From: Methylobacterium segetis
GTDB lineage: Bacteria > Pseudomonadota > Alphaproteobacteria > Rhizobiales > Beijerinckiaceae
Direction: 5' to 3'
DNA: 43,433 nucleotides
Assembly: GCF_004348265.1 (NCBI RefSeq)
Contig: NZ_SMNT01000055.1
Location: forward strand, 1 to 43,433
A program made the translations under genes and the position numbers. The notes under the pieces are model-generated. The model was given only the letters and a program-made list of their open reading frames with translations. It made no database searches and was not told the origin of the DNA. Numbering within the stretch: position 1 is the stretch's first letter; every line of letters starts with the position of its first letter. This document shows positions 1-8,909 of this stretch, piece after piece.

Positions 1-3000
1 CGGCTCCCTGCGCGCGCTGGCGGTCCGGCCCGCGCCCGCCCTCGCGGCGGGCCTCGCCCTCCGGTCGCCCGGTCCCTTGAGCGCCCTCGCGCCCGCGGCC
101 CTGCTGGCCGCGCGGCCGGTTCGGGCGCTGGTGGGCGGGCCGCTGATGACGGTGCAGGTGCCAGACCTCGATCGGGGCGGCCTCGGCCGCCTCGGCGGCC
201 GAAATCTCGGCGGCCGGAGTCTCGGCGGTCGGAGGCTCGGCGGCTGCCGCCTCGGTCTCGGAGGATGCCACCTCGGTCTCAGCCGAGGCAGCCTCGGAAG
301 GCGCCGCGTCGGCCGTCTCGGCGGAGGGCGCCGTCTCGGTGCCCTCGGCGGGCTCGCCCTCGCTCTCCGGCTCGGCCGCAGCCGATTCCGCGGGGGCCTC
401 GGCCTCCGCCGCGGGCGTTTCCTCGCCAGCCGCCGGGACCGGCTGATCCTCGGAAACGGCCGGAGCCTCCGCGGGCTCCACCGCGTCCGGAGCCTCCTGC
501 GTCGTCTCGGCCGCATCCTGGCTCGCGACGGTCTCGTCTTCCGCTGCGGCGTCCGCCATCGCTTCGGCGCTCGGGGCGTCGCCTGTCGCCTCGGCGGTCT
601 CGGAGGGCTGCGCGACCGTCGGGCGGACCGGCTCGGTCGAGGCGGCGGGCAGGAGCGGCACGGTGATGGCGGGTCCCGGCCGGCTCTCGGCGACGTAGCC
701 GAGCGATTTCAGGATCGAGGCGAAATCCTCGCCCGAGCATCCGACGAGGGAGGTCATGCCGACGGTGCCGACGAAGCCGTCCCCGTCCGCGCTGCCGGCC
801 GGCGGCTCGCCCGGCGTGGTGCCCGGCCGGTAGGCGATGGCGGGGCGGATCAGGTCGGCGAGCCGCTCCAGGATGTCGACGCGCACGGCGCGCTCGCCGC
901 AGACGCGGAAGCCCGCCGCCCGGTAGAGACCCTTGGCGATCTCGGGGTTCACCTTGATCGAGGTGCGGCCGGAACCGGCCAGATGCGCGATCTCGTCGAG
1001 GCCGGGCTGCTCGAGGCCGCCGTTGCGCAGGGCCCAGAGCTGCGCCGCCAGCGTGCGGGGCGCGGGCTTCAGGAGGGCCGGCAGGAAGATGTGGTAGGCG
1101 CCGAAGCGCACGCCGTGGCGGCGGAGCGTCGCGCGGCCGTCCTGGTCGAGGCTGCGCATCTCGTGCGTCACCTTCGAGCGCTCCAGGACGCCGAGGGCCT
1201 CGACCACCTGGTAGCCGATGCCCTTGGCGAGGCCGACCAGGTCGGCGGCGGTCTCGATCTCCATGAGCGGCCCGAGGAGGCGCACCACATGGGCCTTGAT
1301 CCACGCATTGAGCCGGGCCTCGACCTTGTCGCGGGCCGGGCCCGCGAGCTGCTCGTCCGCGATCAGGCGCAGGCGCGGCTCGAACAGCTTGTCGCCGGGC
1401 ACGAGCTTGGCGACGGGATCGCCCGTCCAGCGGATCACGCCCTCGTGGCTGAGGACGAGGGACGAATCGGCGGCCGCCGCGAAGCGCTCGGCCCGCGCCT
1501 CGATCTCGCCGCCGAGGGCCTTCTCCGCGGCGCTGCGCAGGGTCTTGGCCTCGTGTCCCTCGGCGCCCGGGTCCGGCACGAACTGGAAGCCGTGGAGATG
1601 GCCGACATGCTGTCCCTCGACGGTCACGTCCCCGCCGGGAGAAATTTGGGCTTCCAACATCGTATTCTCTCTCAGGCGCCGCATCAGGACGCTGGTGCGC
1701 CTGTCGACGAAGCGGCTCGCGAGGCGCTCGTGCAGGGCGTCGGACAGCCTGTCCTCTACCCGACGCGTCTCGCCCTGCCAATGTTCCGGGTCGACGAGCC
1801 AGTCGGGTCTGTTCGCCACGAAGGTCCAGGTCCGCCCTTGCGCGATCCGCTGGGACAGCGCGTCGATGTCCCCGTCGGTCCGGTCGATCATGGCGACGTG
1901 GCGGGCGAACCAGTCGTTCGGGATGCGCCCCGCCATGCCCCGCATCAGGAAGCGGTAGAGCTGCGCCACGAGGTCGGCGTGGGTCTGCGGGTGGACCTTC
2001 CGGTAATCGGGAACGCCGCAGACGTCCCAGAGGCGCTGCACGGATTTCGTGCCGGTCGCCATGTCGCGGATGTCGTCCTCGCGCATCAGGATCTCGAGCG
2101 CCTGCTGGTCCTCGCCCATCGGCGCGCGCGTCAGCCCGTTCTCGCGCGGGTGCTCGTCGAGGGTCTCGCGCAGGGAATCGAGGCTGTGGAAGCTGAGGTC
2201 GGGGTTGCGCCATTGCAGCATCCGAACGGGCTCGAAGCTGTGGCTCTCGATCGCCTCGATCATCTCCGCGTCGAAGGCCGGGCAGCGCCCCGTCGAGCCG
2301 AAGGTGCCGTCCGAGAGGTGGCGCCCGGCGCGCCCCGCGATCTGCCCCATCTCGGCGGGGGTCAGCTTGCGGAAGCGGGTGCCGTCGTATTTCCAGTTGG
2401 CGGCGAACGCCACGTGGTCGACGTCGAGGTTGAGCCCCATCCCGACCGCGTCGGTGGCCACGAGATAATCGACGTCGCCCGACTGGTAGAGCTCGACCTG
2501 CGCGTTGCGCGTGCGGGGCGAGAGCGCGCCCAGCACCACCGCCGCTCCGCCGCGCTGGCGCCGGATCAGCTCGGCGATGGCGTAGACCTCCTCGGCCGAG
2601 AAGGCGACGATCGCGGTGCGACGGGGCAGGCGCGAGAGCTTCTTCTCGCCCGCGAAGCTGAGCTGCGACAGGCGGGGGCGCGTCGTCGTGCGCACGCCCG
2701 GGATCAGGGATTCGACCAGGGGCTGGATGGTGGCGGAGCCGATCAGCAGCGTCTCCTCGCGCCCCCGCTGGTAGAGCAGGCGGTCGGTGAAGACGTGGCC
2801 GCGATCCATGTCGGCGGCGAGCTGGATCTCGTCGATCGCCACGAAGGCGACGTCGAGGTCGCGCGGCATCGCCTCGATGGTGGATATCCAGTAGCGCGGG
2901 CGGTCCGGCTTGATCTTCTCCTCGCCGGTGACGAGGGCGACCTTCTCGGGACCGACCCGGGCGACGACCCGCAGGTAGACCTCGCGGGCGAGCAGCCGCA

Positions 3001-3136
3001 GCGGCAGGCCGATCATGCCGGTCGGGTGCGCGAGCATCCGCTCGATCGCCAGATGGGTCTTGCCGGTATTGGTCGGCCCGAGCACCGCCGTGACGCCGCG
3101 CGCGCGGGCCTGCGGAGGAAGGGAGCGGCGATTCAT
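1..3136 (-). CDS. SUV3-like DExH RNA helicase, partial (3' end outside window)
   Basis: Predicted ATP-dependent RNA helicase of the SUV3 (mitochondrial degradosome) type. The frame read from an ATG at 3136 has a P-loop GPTNTGKT at residues 20-27 and the SUV3-style motif II DEIQ at 102-105. A C-terminal helicase domain follows with ATDAVGMGLN and a QIAGRAGRH motif VI. After about residue 830 the protein becomes an Ala/Glu-rich acidic stretch of roughly 150 residues, then an Arg/Gln/Gly-rich basic tail still open at base 1, so at least 1045 codons. In Hyphomicrobiales this gene normally sits between a DUF3108/rpmB group and an S4-domain/ferredoxin/carD group, which fits the left part of this window. 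The start is chosen because homology-like sequence begins at once; the frame is open upstream, so a slightly earlier start is possible. Longer open frames on the opposite strand are composition artefacts. Confidence 0.88.
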   Translation of the reverse strand, partial: MNRRSLPPQARARGVTAVLGPTNTGKTHLAIERMLAHPTGMIGLPLRLLAREVYLRVVARVGPEKVALVTGEEKIKPDRPRYWISTIEAMPRDLDVAFVAIDEIQLAADMDRGHVFTDRLLYQRGREETLLIGSATIQPLVESLIPGVRTTTRPRLSQLSFAGEKKLSRLPRRTAIVAFSAEEVYAIAELIRRQRGGAAVVLGALSPRTRNAQVELYQSGDVDYLVATDAVGMGLNLDVDHVAFAANWKYDGTRFRKLTPAEMGQIAGRAGRHLSDGTFGSTGRCPAFDAEMIEAIESHSFEPVRMLQWRNPDLSFHSLDSLRETLDEHPRENGLTRAPMGEDQQALEILMREDDIRDMATGTKSVQRLWDVCGVPDYRKVHPQTHADLVAQLYRFLMRGMAGRIPNDWFARHVAMIDRTDGDIDALSQRIAQGRTWTFVANRPDWLVDPEHWQGETRRVEDRLSDALHERLASRFVDRRTSVLMRRLRENTMLEAQISPGGDVTVEGQHVGHLHGFQFVPDPGAEGHEAKTLRSAAEKALGGEIEARAERFAAAADSSLVLSHEGVIRWTGDPVAKLVPGDKLFEPRLRLIADEQLAGPARDKVEARLNAWIKAHVVRLLGPLMEIETAADLVGLAKGIGYQVVEALGVLERSKVTHEMRSLDQDGRATLRRHGVRFGAYHIFLPALLKPAPRTLAAQLWALRNGGLEQPGLDEIAHLAGSGRTSIKVNPEIAKGLYRAAGFRVCGERAVRVDILERLADLIRPAIAYRPGTTPGEPPAGSADGDGFVGTVGMTSLVGCSGEDFASILKSLGYVAESRPGPAITVPLLPAASTEPVRPTVAQPSETAEATGDAPSAEAMADAAAEDETVASQDAAETTQEAPDAVEPAEAPAVSEDQPVPAAGEETPAAEAEAPAESAAAEPESEGEPAEGTETAPSAETADAAPSEAASAETEVASSETEAAAAEPPTAETPAAEISAAEAAEAAPIEVWHLHRHQRPAHQRPNRPRGQQGRGREGAQGTGRPEGEARREGGRGPDRQRAQGA

Positions 3137-3211
3137 CAGGGCGGGGCGGTCCTGCGGCGGGTCGGCCGGTGGTGCGCCGTGGGCGTCGGGAAGAAGGTGC
3201 GGAGTGGCCGC

Positions 3212-3556
3212 TCAATGGCCCCGGTGGCGGAGGGCGGGCGGGCGCGCCCCGCGCGGAGGCAGACCCTCATATGGGGCCGCACCCTCCGATCCGCCACTCC
3301 CCTCGGCACCCGTCTGGCCGTTTCCCGAGAGGCCCGGCAGACCGTAGATCTCGACGTTCACGGACGGCCGCGGGCCCTGGAGATCCGCGCAGAGCGTGTC
3401 CGGCGTCGCGGTGAGCGGGCCGCGGCGCGGCGGGCGCCCCTCGGTCACCTGCGCGGTGGAATAGGCGTTCCCGCCGCAGGACGAGCCCGCCTCGAGCGGC
3501 GCGGCCGAGGCGGGCAGCGCCAGCAGCGCCGCCAGCAGGCCGAGGGCGGCACGCAT
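3212..3556 (-). CDS. small exported hypothetical protein
   Basis: A 114-residue frame starting MRAALGLLAALLALPASAAP, a clear Sec signal peptide with an AxA cleavage site near residue 19. The mature part is Gly/Pro-rich with two cysteines (in SCGGN and TLCADL) that could form a disulphide in the periplasm. It lies 11 bp after the DUF3108 gene and 75 bp before the helicase on the same strand, so co-transcription is likely. I do not recognise a family. The tail is low complexity and the frame could be partly composition-driven, but the signal peptide and the tight position support a real gene. Confidence 0.6.
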   Translation of the reverse strand: MRAALGLLAALLALPASAAPLEAGSSCGGNAYSTAQVTEGRPPRRGPLTATPDTLCADLQGPRPSVNVEIYGLPGLSGNGQTGAEGSGGSEGAAPYEGLPPRGARPPALRHRGH

Positions 3557-3567
3557 GGGCGGGCGCC

Positions 3568-4467
3568 TTACGGCTGCGCGTCGAGGCTCGCGACGGCGGC
3601 CGTCTCGGCCGGTGCCGCGGCGGTGGCGGAGCGCGTCCAGCGCGTCGCCTCGATGATGTTGGTCCCGATCGTGGTGCGCACCGAGATCCGCATCGGCAGC
3701 AGGACCCGCGTTCCCTCCACGGGCGCGAGCCAGACCGACATGTCGCGGTTCTCCTCCATGAAGCGCACGCCCGGGCGGTCGGGCCGGTGGCCCGCGATCG
3801 CCTGGTAGCGGGCGTTGCAGACGAGGACGGGACCCGAATAGCCCGGCTTCTCGACCGCGCGGGTCTCGGCGTAGCTCAGCACCACGTTGAAGCGGGTGGC
3901 GCCGTCGAAGACCGGCAGGGTCCGGTTGCAATTCTCGGGGTCGGTGAGGTCGCCCTGCGCGCGGGCCGGCATCAGCAGGGCGCTCGCCGGGTCCATCACG
4001 CCGCGCTTGTTGGCGGCGGTGACGGGCACCCGGTCGCCCATGTCGACGAGGGGCGGCGTCACCTCGGACTGGGTGACGTTGCCGCGCGCCAGCGCCATGC
4101 GCACCGCGATCCCGGAATTCGAGGTGCGGGTCGAGATCGCGAAGGCGTTCGGCTGCGGGCCCGGGCCGATGAGCCCGCTGGACCGGGCCGAGCCCATGCC
4201 GCCGGTGATGGCGCCGACGAGGCCGGTCAGCGTCGCCGACACGTCCATGCGGTAGCGCTGACCCTCGATGGCGCCGGAGAGATGCGCGGTGCCGATCGGG
4301 ATGCCGGCGAGGTTGACGCCGTAATCGACGGCCACGGTGGCGGGCGCGGATCTCGGCGCGCGGGGGCGGGCCTCGGCGGGCGCGAGCCCGACGGCGGCGA
4401 GAAGGCAGAGGGCGGCGGCCGCGCGCGGGCAGGCCGAGGTCACCGGAATGGAGGGCGTGGCGAACAT
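3568..4467 (-). CDS. DUF3108 domain-containing exported protein
   Basis: A 299-residue protein with an N-terminal signal sequence (hydrophobic core AAAALCLLAAVGLAPAEA, ending about residue 34) followed by a DUF3108 domain. The domain opens with VDYGVNLAGIPIGTAHLSG and continues with alternating beta-rich segments such as YRMDVSATLTGLVGAITGG, as expected of this periplasmic beta-structured family. Its biochemical role is unknown. It is divergent from rpmB and heads the DUF3108-small protein-helicase run on the minus strand, an arrangement conserved in related orders. The ATG at 4467 gives a complete signal peptide; no strong Shine-Dalgarno sequence is evident. Confidence 0.85.
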   Translation of the reverse strand: MFATPSIPVTSACPRAAAALCLLAAVGLAPAEARPRAPRSAPATVAVDYGVNLAGIPIGTAHLSGAIEGQRYRMDVSATLTGLVGAITGGMGSARSSGLIGPGPQPNAFAISTRTSNSGIAVRMALARGNVTQSEVTPPLVDMGDRVPVTAANKRGVMDPASALLMPARAQGDLTDPENCNRTLPVFDGATRFNVVLSYAETRAVEKPGYSGPVLVCNARYQAIAGHRPDRPGVRFMEENRDMSVWLAPVEGTRVLLPMRISVRTTIGTNIIEATRWTRSATAAAPAETAAVASLDAQP

Positions 4468-4608
4468 GGTCCGGACTCAGAATCCCCAACGCTCGGGCCG
4501 CGCGGGCTTGACCCTCGGCACGACGCAAGCGTTATCCCTCCCGCATGGTTAACAGAGCGTTGGGCCGCCGCCCATGCCGGGAAGGGCACACCGGGCGCGG
4601 CTTTCGCC

Positions 4609-4638
4609 TTGACGGCGCGCGGCCCCATCGCCTATAGG
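4609..4638 (+). promoter_or_regulatory. candidate sigma-70 promoter of rpmB
   Basis: TTGACG at 4609-4614 and TATAGG at 4633-4638 are separated by 18 bp, a good match to a housekeeping promoter in an otherwise very GC-rich stretch. Transcription would begin near 4645 and give a leader of roughly 120 nt before the rpmB ATG at 4764. A weaker candidate, TTGACC at 4508 with GTTATC at 4531, lies further upstream. The remainder of 4468-4763 shows no gene. Confidence 0.5.
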
Positions 4639-4763
4639 CTCGCGCCTTCAACAGGACTCCGCTGGACCTGGAATCACGCTTGGGCGCGGCCCGCGGCGAG
4701 CGCCGCGCCGGTTGTCACGGTCCGAGTTCTGACCGCCCACGGAACGATACGGGATTGTAAGCT

Positions 4764-5069
4764 ATGTCGCGCCGCTGCGAACTCACGGGTAAGGCCGTGC
4801 AGGTCGGCCACCTCGTGAGCCACTCGAACCGCAAGACCAAGTGCCGGTTCCTGCCGAACCTGTGCAACGTCACCCTCACCTCCGACGCGCTCAACCGCCG
4901 CGTCCGCCTGCGCGTCACCGCGCACGCCCTGCGCTCGGTGGAGCACCGCGGCGGCCTCGACGGGTTCCTCGTGAAGGCCCGCGAGATCGAGCTGTCCCAG
5001 ACGGCCCGTCTCCTGAAGCGCGAGATCGAGAAGAAGCTCGCCGAGACCGAGACGCAGGCCGCCGCCTGA
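4764..5069 (+). CDS. rpmB: 50S ribosomal protein L28
   Basis: A 101-residue protein with the L28 signature: [20 protein letters not shown] at the N-terminus, then [18 protein letters not shown], and [14 protein letters not shown] further on. It is a structural protein of the large ribosomal subunit. Length and N-terminus match alphaproteobacterial L28, so the ATG at 4764 is secure. It is monocistronic, read from a probable promoter about 120 bp upstream and followed by a strong hairpin at 5113-5148. Confidence 0.98.
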   Translation: MSRRCELTGKAVQVGHLVSHSNRKTKCRFLPNLCNVTLTSDALNRRVRLRVTAHALRSVEHRGGLDGFLVKAREIELSQTARLLKREIEKKLAETETQAAA

Positions 5070-5112
5070 GCCCGCGCCGGCCTCCGGCCGGCAGCAGGAC
5101 CGCCAGTTCTCC

Positions 5113-5148
5113 GAAGGCCGCCGCACGCGGACCCGTGCGGCGGCCTTC
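5113..5148 (+). terminator. strong hairpin, probable rpmB terminator
   Basis: A perfect 15-bp inverted repeat (GAAGGCCGCCGCACG at 5113-5127, its complement at 5134-5148) with a 6-base loop lies 43 bp after the rpmB stop. There is no U-tract, which is common in very GC-rich alphaproteobacteria. The position and stem strength fit an intrinsic terminator or a 3'-end stabilising structure. Confidence 0.65.
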
Positions 5149-5176
5149 TGCCGTTCGGACGCCTCGACGCCCCACT

Positions 5177-5292
5177 TCTCCCGTCCGGGAGAGGTAGAGT
5201 CGGCGCGAGCCGACCGGGTGAGGGGTTCGCCGTTTCCGGATACGCCGAACCCTCACCCTGTCCCCCCCCTCGCGAACGGGAGAGGGAACCCG
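5177..5292. repeat. dispersed palindromic intergenic repeat, copy 1
   Basis: A block of about 115 bp between rpmB and the DUF1348 gene made of nested dyads. The first is TCTCCC-GTCC-GGGAGA at 5177-5192. The next is a longer imperfect stem pairing GGGTGAGGGGTTCG with CGAACCCTCACCC, and the block ends in CGGGAGAGGG. The cores CCGTCCGGGAGAGGT and CCCTCACCCTGTCCC recur at 40179-40243, and a short related palindrome occurs inside the DNA ligase gene. No reading frame is evident in it. It resembles REP/palindromic-unit families rather than a transposon. Confidence 0.6.
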
Positions 5293-5354
5293 GTCCGATC
5301 AATCATCGCGCCCGCAGGGACCCGCACCGAGCCGGATCCCTCGCCGGATCAACA

Positions 5355-5408
5355 TTGACGCCGCGGCCTCGCCATTTTACCGATCGGTACACACTGATCC
5401 GATCGGTC
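5355..5408 (+). promoter_or_regulatory. promoter region with two TetR-type operator palindromes
   Basis: The palindrome CCGATCGG occurs at 5380-5387 (within ACCGATCGGT) and again at 5399-5406, with centres 19 bp apart, about two helical turns. Both lie between a possible -35 (TTGACG at 5355-5360) and the DUF1348 start codon at 5428. Short ACCGNNCGGT-like palindromes are typical TetR-family operators, and a tetR gene is the second gene of this transcript. Autoregulation is therefore the natural inference. Confidence 0.6.
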
Positions 5409-5427
5409 AAAACTGGACGAGGCCACG

Positions 5428-5901
5428 ATGTCCGAGACGCGCCCCCCGCTGCCGCCCTTCACCCTGGACAGCGCCATCCAGAAGGTCCGCGCCGCCGAGG
5501 ACGGCTGGAACGGGCGCAGCCCGGAGAAGGTCTCGCTCGCCTACACGGCCGACAGCCGCTGGCGGAACCGCTCGGAGATCTTCCAGGGCCGTCCGGCGAT
5601 CGTCGCGTTCCTCACCCGCAAGTGGGAGCGGGAGCACGAGTACCGGTTGATCAAGGAGATCTGGGCCCATAGCGGGAACCGCATCGCGGTGCGCTTCGCC
5701 TACGAGTTCCACGACGCGGCCGGCGACTGGTTCCGGGCCTACGGCAACGAGAACTGGGAATTCGACGGCAACGGGCTGATGCGGGTGCGCCACGCCAGCA
5801 TCAACGACCTCGCGATCCGCGATGCCGAGCGCAAGTTCCACTGGGACCGCTCCGGCCCGCGCCCGGACGACCATCCGGGCCTGACCGATCTCGGCCTCTG
5901 A
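5428..5901 (+). CDS. DUF1348 / nuclear transport factor 2-like protein
   Basis: A 157-residue protein of the DUF1348 group in the SnoaL/NTF2 fold superfamily. Characteristic segments are [40 protein letters not shown] and [20 protein letters not shown]. Members are small cytoplasmic alpha+beta cone proteins whose substrate is unknown. It is the first gene of a two-gene unit with a tetR gene 20 bp downstream and follows a promoter with paired TetR-type palindromes, so expression is probably released by a small ligand of that regulator. The length is typical and the ATG is well placed. Confidence 0.85.
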   Translation: MSETRPPLPPFTLDSAIQKVRAAEDGWNGRSPEKVSLAYTADSRWRNRSEIFQGRPAIVAFLTRKWEREHEYRLIKEIWAHSGNRIAVRFAYEFHDAAGDWFRAYGNENWEFDGNGLMRVRHASINDLAIRDAERKFHWDRSGPRPDDHPGLTDLGL

Positions 5902-5921
5902 GGCCGCGCGGAGGGTCGATC

Positions 5922-6485
5922 GTGACCCGCACCGTCAACGAGCGCGCCGATGCCGTCGCCGCGCTCGCCGAGATCTTCCGCGAATTCGGCTACGAGGGCG
6001 CGAGCCTGTCGCGCATCGGGGCCCGCACGGGCCTGGGCAAGGGCAGCCTCTACCACTTCTTCCCTGGGGGTAAGGAGGAGATGGCGGCGGCCGTGCTCGC
6101 GGAGATCGACGGCTGGTTCGAGCGGGCGGTCTTCGCGCCCCTGCGGGAGGATCCGGATCCGGCCGCCGCGATCCGCCGGATGTTTCGCGAGACGGACGCC
6201 TATTTCCGCTCCGGCCGCCGGGTCTGCCTCGTCGGCGCCTTCGCGCTCGGCGACGTGCGCGACCGTTTCGCCGCCCGCATCGCCACCTACTTCGCCGGCT
6301 GGCGCGACGCCCTGGCGGACGCGCTGCGCCGGACGGGCCGGGATGAGGGAGCCGCGGCGGCGGAGGCCGAGCACGTCGTCTCGGCCATCCAGGGCGCCCT
6401 CGTCCTGGCCCGGGCGGTGGACGACCCGGACGTGTTCGTGCGGGCGCTCGCCCGCCTCGAAGGAGGACTCGGTCTGGCCGCCTAG
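5922..6485 (+). CDS. TetR/AcrR family transcriptional regulator
   Basis: A 187-residue regulator with a standard N-terminal TetR helix-turn-helix ([20 protein letters not shown] then SLYHFF, about residues 22-48) and a helical ligand-binding C-terminal domain resembling the LmrA/YxaF subgroup. It starts with GTG at 5922 behind GGAGGG. It probably represses its own operon through the CCGATCGG pair upstream of the DUF1348 gene. Its TAG stop shares the palindrome CTAG (6482-6485) with the stop of the convergent cobT gene. The inducer cannot be inferred. Confidence 0.9.
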   Translation: MTRTVNERADAVAALAEIFREFGYEGASLSRIGARTGLGKGSLYHFFPGGKEEMAAAVLAEIDGWFERAVFAPLREDPDPAAAIRRMFRETDAYFRSGRRVCLVGAFALGDVRDRFAARIATYFAGWRDALADALRRTGRDEGAAAAEAEHVVSAIQGALVLARAVDDPDVFVRALARLEGGLGLAA

Positions 6486-8389
6486 CGGCGCCCGCCCGCG
6501 GCCCGGATCGGCGCGCGCACGGGGGCCGGCGCGCCGTCCTCCTCGAACAGCTCGGCGAGCTTCTCCGTCATGGCGCCGCCGAGTTCCTCGGCGTCGATGA
6601 TGGTGACGGCGCGGCGATAGTAGCGCGTGACATCGTGGCCGATGCCGATGGCGAGGAGTTCGACCGGCGAGCGGGTCTCGATCTCCTCGATCATCCAGCG
6701 CAGGTGGCGCTCGAGGTAGTTGCCGGCATTGACCGAGAGCGTCGAATCGTCGACCGGGGCGCCGTCCGAGATCACCATCAGGATCTTGCGCTGCTCGGGC
6801 CGGCCCAGCAGGCGCTTGTGCGCCCAGTCGAGCGCCTCGCCGTCGATGTTCTCCTTGAGCAGCCCCTCGCGCATCATCAGCCCGAGGTTCTTGCGCGCCC
6901 GCCGCCAGGGGGCGTCGGCCGACTTGTAGACGATGTGGCGCAGGTCGTTGAGGCGCCCCGGCGAGGTCGGCTTGCCGGCCGCGAGCCACGCCTCGCGCGA
7001 CTGGCCGCCCTTCCAGGCGCGGGTGGTGAAGCCGAGGATCTCGACCTTCACGCCGCAGCGCTCCAGCGTCCGCGCCAGGATGTCGGCGCAGGTCGCGGCC
7101 ACCGTGATCGGGCGCCCGCGCATCGAGCCCGAATTGTCGAGCAGCAGCGTGACGACGGTGTCGCGGAAATTCGTGTCCTTCTCCTGCTTGAAGGAGAGGG
7201 GCTGGAACGGGTCGATCACGACGCGCACGAGGCGGGCCGGGTCGAGCTGGCCCTCTTCCAGGTCGAAGTCCCAGGCGCGGTTCTGCTTGGCCAGGAGCCG
7301 CCGCTGCAGGCGGTTGGCGAGGCGCCCGACGACGCCCTGGAGATGGGCGAGCTGCTTGTCGAGATAGGTGCGCAGGCGGGCGAGTTCGTCCGCGTCGCAG
7401 AGATCCTCGGCGTGGATGATCTCGTCGAAGCGCGGGTTGAACACCTTGTACTCGGGTCCGCGCGGCTCGTTCGCCCGCTGGCTCGGCGGCCGGGAGGATT
7501 CGGAGGCCTCCTCCGACTCGGCATCCTCCGCTTCCTCCGGCAACTCGCCGGACGGCGCGTCGGCGGATTCGGTGGCGCCCTCCTCGATGTCGTCGGAGGC
7601 TTCCTCCGTCGATTCGATCTCGGCGCGGTCGCCCTGGCTCTGCTCCTCGGCCTCGCCCTCCTGCGGGCTCTGCTCCTCGTCCTGGGCCTCGTTCTCGTCC
7701 TCGCTCTCCTCGTCCTCCGGGTCGAAGGGGGTCTCGTCCGCCATGTCGAGGGAGGAGAGGAGGTCGCGCACGGAGCGGGCGAAGGCGCGCTGGTTCTCCA
7801 GCGAGCCGAGCAGGCCGTCGAGGTTCCGGCCGGCCTTGTCCTCGATGTGCTCGCGCCAGAGATCGACGATCTTGCGGGCGGCGGGCGGGGGCGCCTGCCC
7901 CGTCAGGCGCTCGCGCACCATCAGGGCGACGGCGTCCTCCATCGGCGCGTCGGCCCGGTCGGTGATCTGCTCGTACTTGCCGCCGCGGTGATAGCGGTCC
8001 TCCAGCATCGCGGTGATGTTGCTGGCGACACCCGCCATCCGGCGCGAGCCGATCGCCTCGACGCGGGCCTGCTCCACGGCGTCGTAGACGGCGCGCGCCG
8101 GGGCGTTCTCGGGCGCGAGGCGCCGGTGGACGGCGGAATCGTGGCAGCCGAGGCGGAGCGCCATCGCGTCCGCGTTGCCGCGCAGGACCGCCACGTCCGC
8201 GGCCGAGAGCTTGCGCGGTGGCTCGGGCAGGCGCGCCTTGTCGCCGGTGAGCGCGGGCCTGTCCGTGGCATAGGTCACCTCCACCTCGGAGCGCCGCGCG
8301 ATGGCGCGCAGGCATCCGGCGACGGAGCGCTTCAGGGGTTCGGCGACGGGTTCGCGGCGCTCGCCGGGCTTGCGGTTCGAGATGGACAC
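6482..8389 (-). CDS. cobT: cobaltochelatase subunit CobT
   Basis: CobT works with CobS as the AAA+/chaperone part of the ATP-dependent cobaltochelatase (CobNST), which inserts cobalt into hydrogenobyrinate a,c-diamide in aerobic cobalamin synthesis. The 635-residue protein has an N-terminal CobT domain, a long acidic Glu/Asp/Ser/Gln-rich linker (about residues 215-295), and a C-terminal von Willebrand A domain. That domain carries the MIDAS motif DNSGS, with the Asp at residue 418. The acidic linker and VWA layout are diagnostic. It follows a DUF29 gene by 4 bp and cobS beyond it. The catalytic subunit cobN is not in the window. Confidence 0.96.
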   Translation of the reverse strand: MSISNRKPGERREPVAEPLKRSVAGCLRAIARRSEVEVTYATDRPALTGDKARLPEPPRKLSAADVAVLRGNADAMALRLGCHDSAVHRRLAPENAPARAVYDAVEQARVEAIGSRRMAGVASNITAMLEDRYHRGGKYEQITDRADAPMEDAVALMVRERLTGQAPPPAARKIVDLWREHIEDKAGRNLDGLLGSLENQRAFARSVRDLLSSLDMADETPFDPEDEESEDENEAQDEEQSPQEGEAEEQSQGDRAEIESTEEASDDIEEGATESADAPSGELPEEAEDAESEEASESSRPPSQRANEPRGPEYKVFNPRFDEIIHAEDLCDADELARLRTYLDKQLAHLQGVVGRLANRLQRRLLAKQNRAWDFDLEEGQLDPARLVRVVIDPFQPLSFKQEKDTNFRDTVVTLLLDNSGSMRGRPITVAATCADILARTLERCGVKVEILGFTTRAWKGGQSREAWLAAGKPTSPGRLNDLRHIVYKSADAPWRRARKNLGLMMREGLLKENIDGEALDWAHKRLLGRPEQRKILMVISDGAPVDDSTLSVNAGNYLERHLRWMIEEIETRSPVELLAIGIGHDVTRYYRRAVTIIDAEELGGAMTEKLAELFEEDGAPAPVRAPIRAAGGRR

Positions 8390-8393
8390 GCTG

Positions 8394-8903
8394 CTACTGC
8401 TTCACCGAATCGAGGTCGAAGGGGCGGTCGAGGATGTCGTCCCAGGAATAGGGACATTCTGGCGGGAACTCGTCGGGCGAGAGGTTGCACTCGTCGGCGG
8501 CCCAATCCCGCGACACCGGGTAGATCTCGTCGCGCATGACATCTCGGTGCAGCTTGAGGCCGGGATTTTTGCGCAGGATCTTCGCGTAGCGCCGACGCTG
8601 TTCGTGGATCGAGTAGATCCAGCTCGGCGTGCGCTTCTCGGGCTGCTGATCCCACTTCAGCATGTGCATCAGGAGAACGCGCAGCGCACTCTCGAGCTGG
8701 CTGTATTGCGCGTTCCCCACGTCGCTCAGCTCCTCGGCGATGTTGTCGAGGTCGAGCGCCTCCACACGGCCGGAGCGGAGCAGGGAGACCTGCTCCTGCA
8801 CCCAGGTAAAGAGGTCGTCCTCGTGGCGCGTGCGGTCCGATGCGGGCGCGGTGCCCGCGGACTCGAGGTCGGTCGGAACCGGATGCGCCACGGGCTCCTC
8901 CAT
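8394..8903 (-). CDS. DUF29 family protein inside the cobS-cobT operon
   Basis: A 169-residue protein with the DUF29 core: [50 protein letters not shown] and [23 protein letters not shown]29 proteins are helical, of unknown function, and common in cyanobacteria and some Hyphomicrobiales. The gene is 6 bp after the cobS stop and 4 bp before the cobT start, so it must be co-transcribed with them. Codon use is more relaxed than in its neighbours, which hints at insertion. Whether it acts in cobalamin synthesis or is a passenger cannot be told from sequence. Confidence 0.88.
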   Translation of the reverse strand: MEEPVAHPVPTDLESAGTAPASDRTRHEDDLFTWVQEQVSLLRSGRVEALDLDNIAEELSDVGNAQYSQLESALRVLLMHMLKWDQQPEKRTPSWIYSIHEQRRRYAKILRKNPGLKLHRDVMRDEIYPVSRDWAADECNLSPDEFPPECPYSWDDILDRPFDLDSVKQ

Positions 8904-8909
8904 GCCGCC

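Noticed and set aside
279..3215. Long minus-strand frame overlapping the helicase in another phase
   Set aside because: Its translation is Arg/Pro/Gly-rich with no motifs; the helicase motifs are in a different frame that starts at 3136.
77..3808. Very long plus-strand open frame of over 1200 codons opposite the helicase
   Set aside because: It is Arg/Gly/Leu low-complexity with no family motifs. The minus-strand frame in the same place carries clear SUV3 helicase motifs. High GC removes stop codons from antisense frames.
4541..4556. CtrA site upstream of the DUF3108 gene (GGTTAACAG)
   Set aside because: Only one TTAA half is present at the required spacing.
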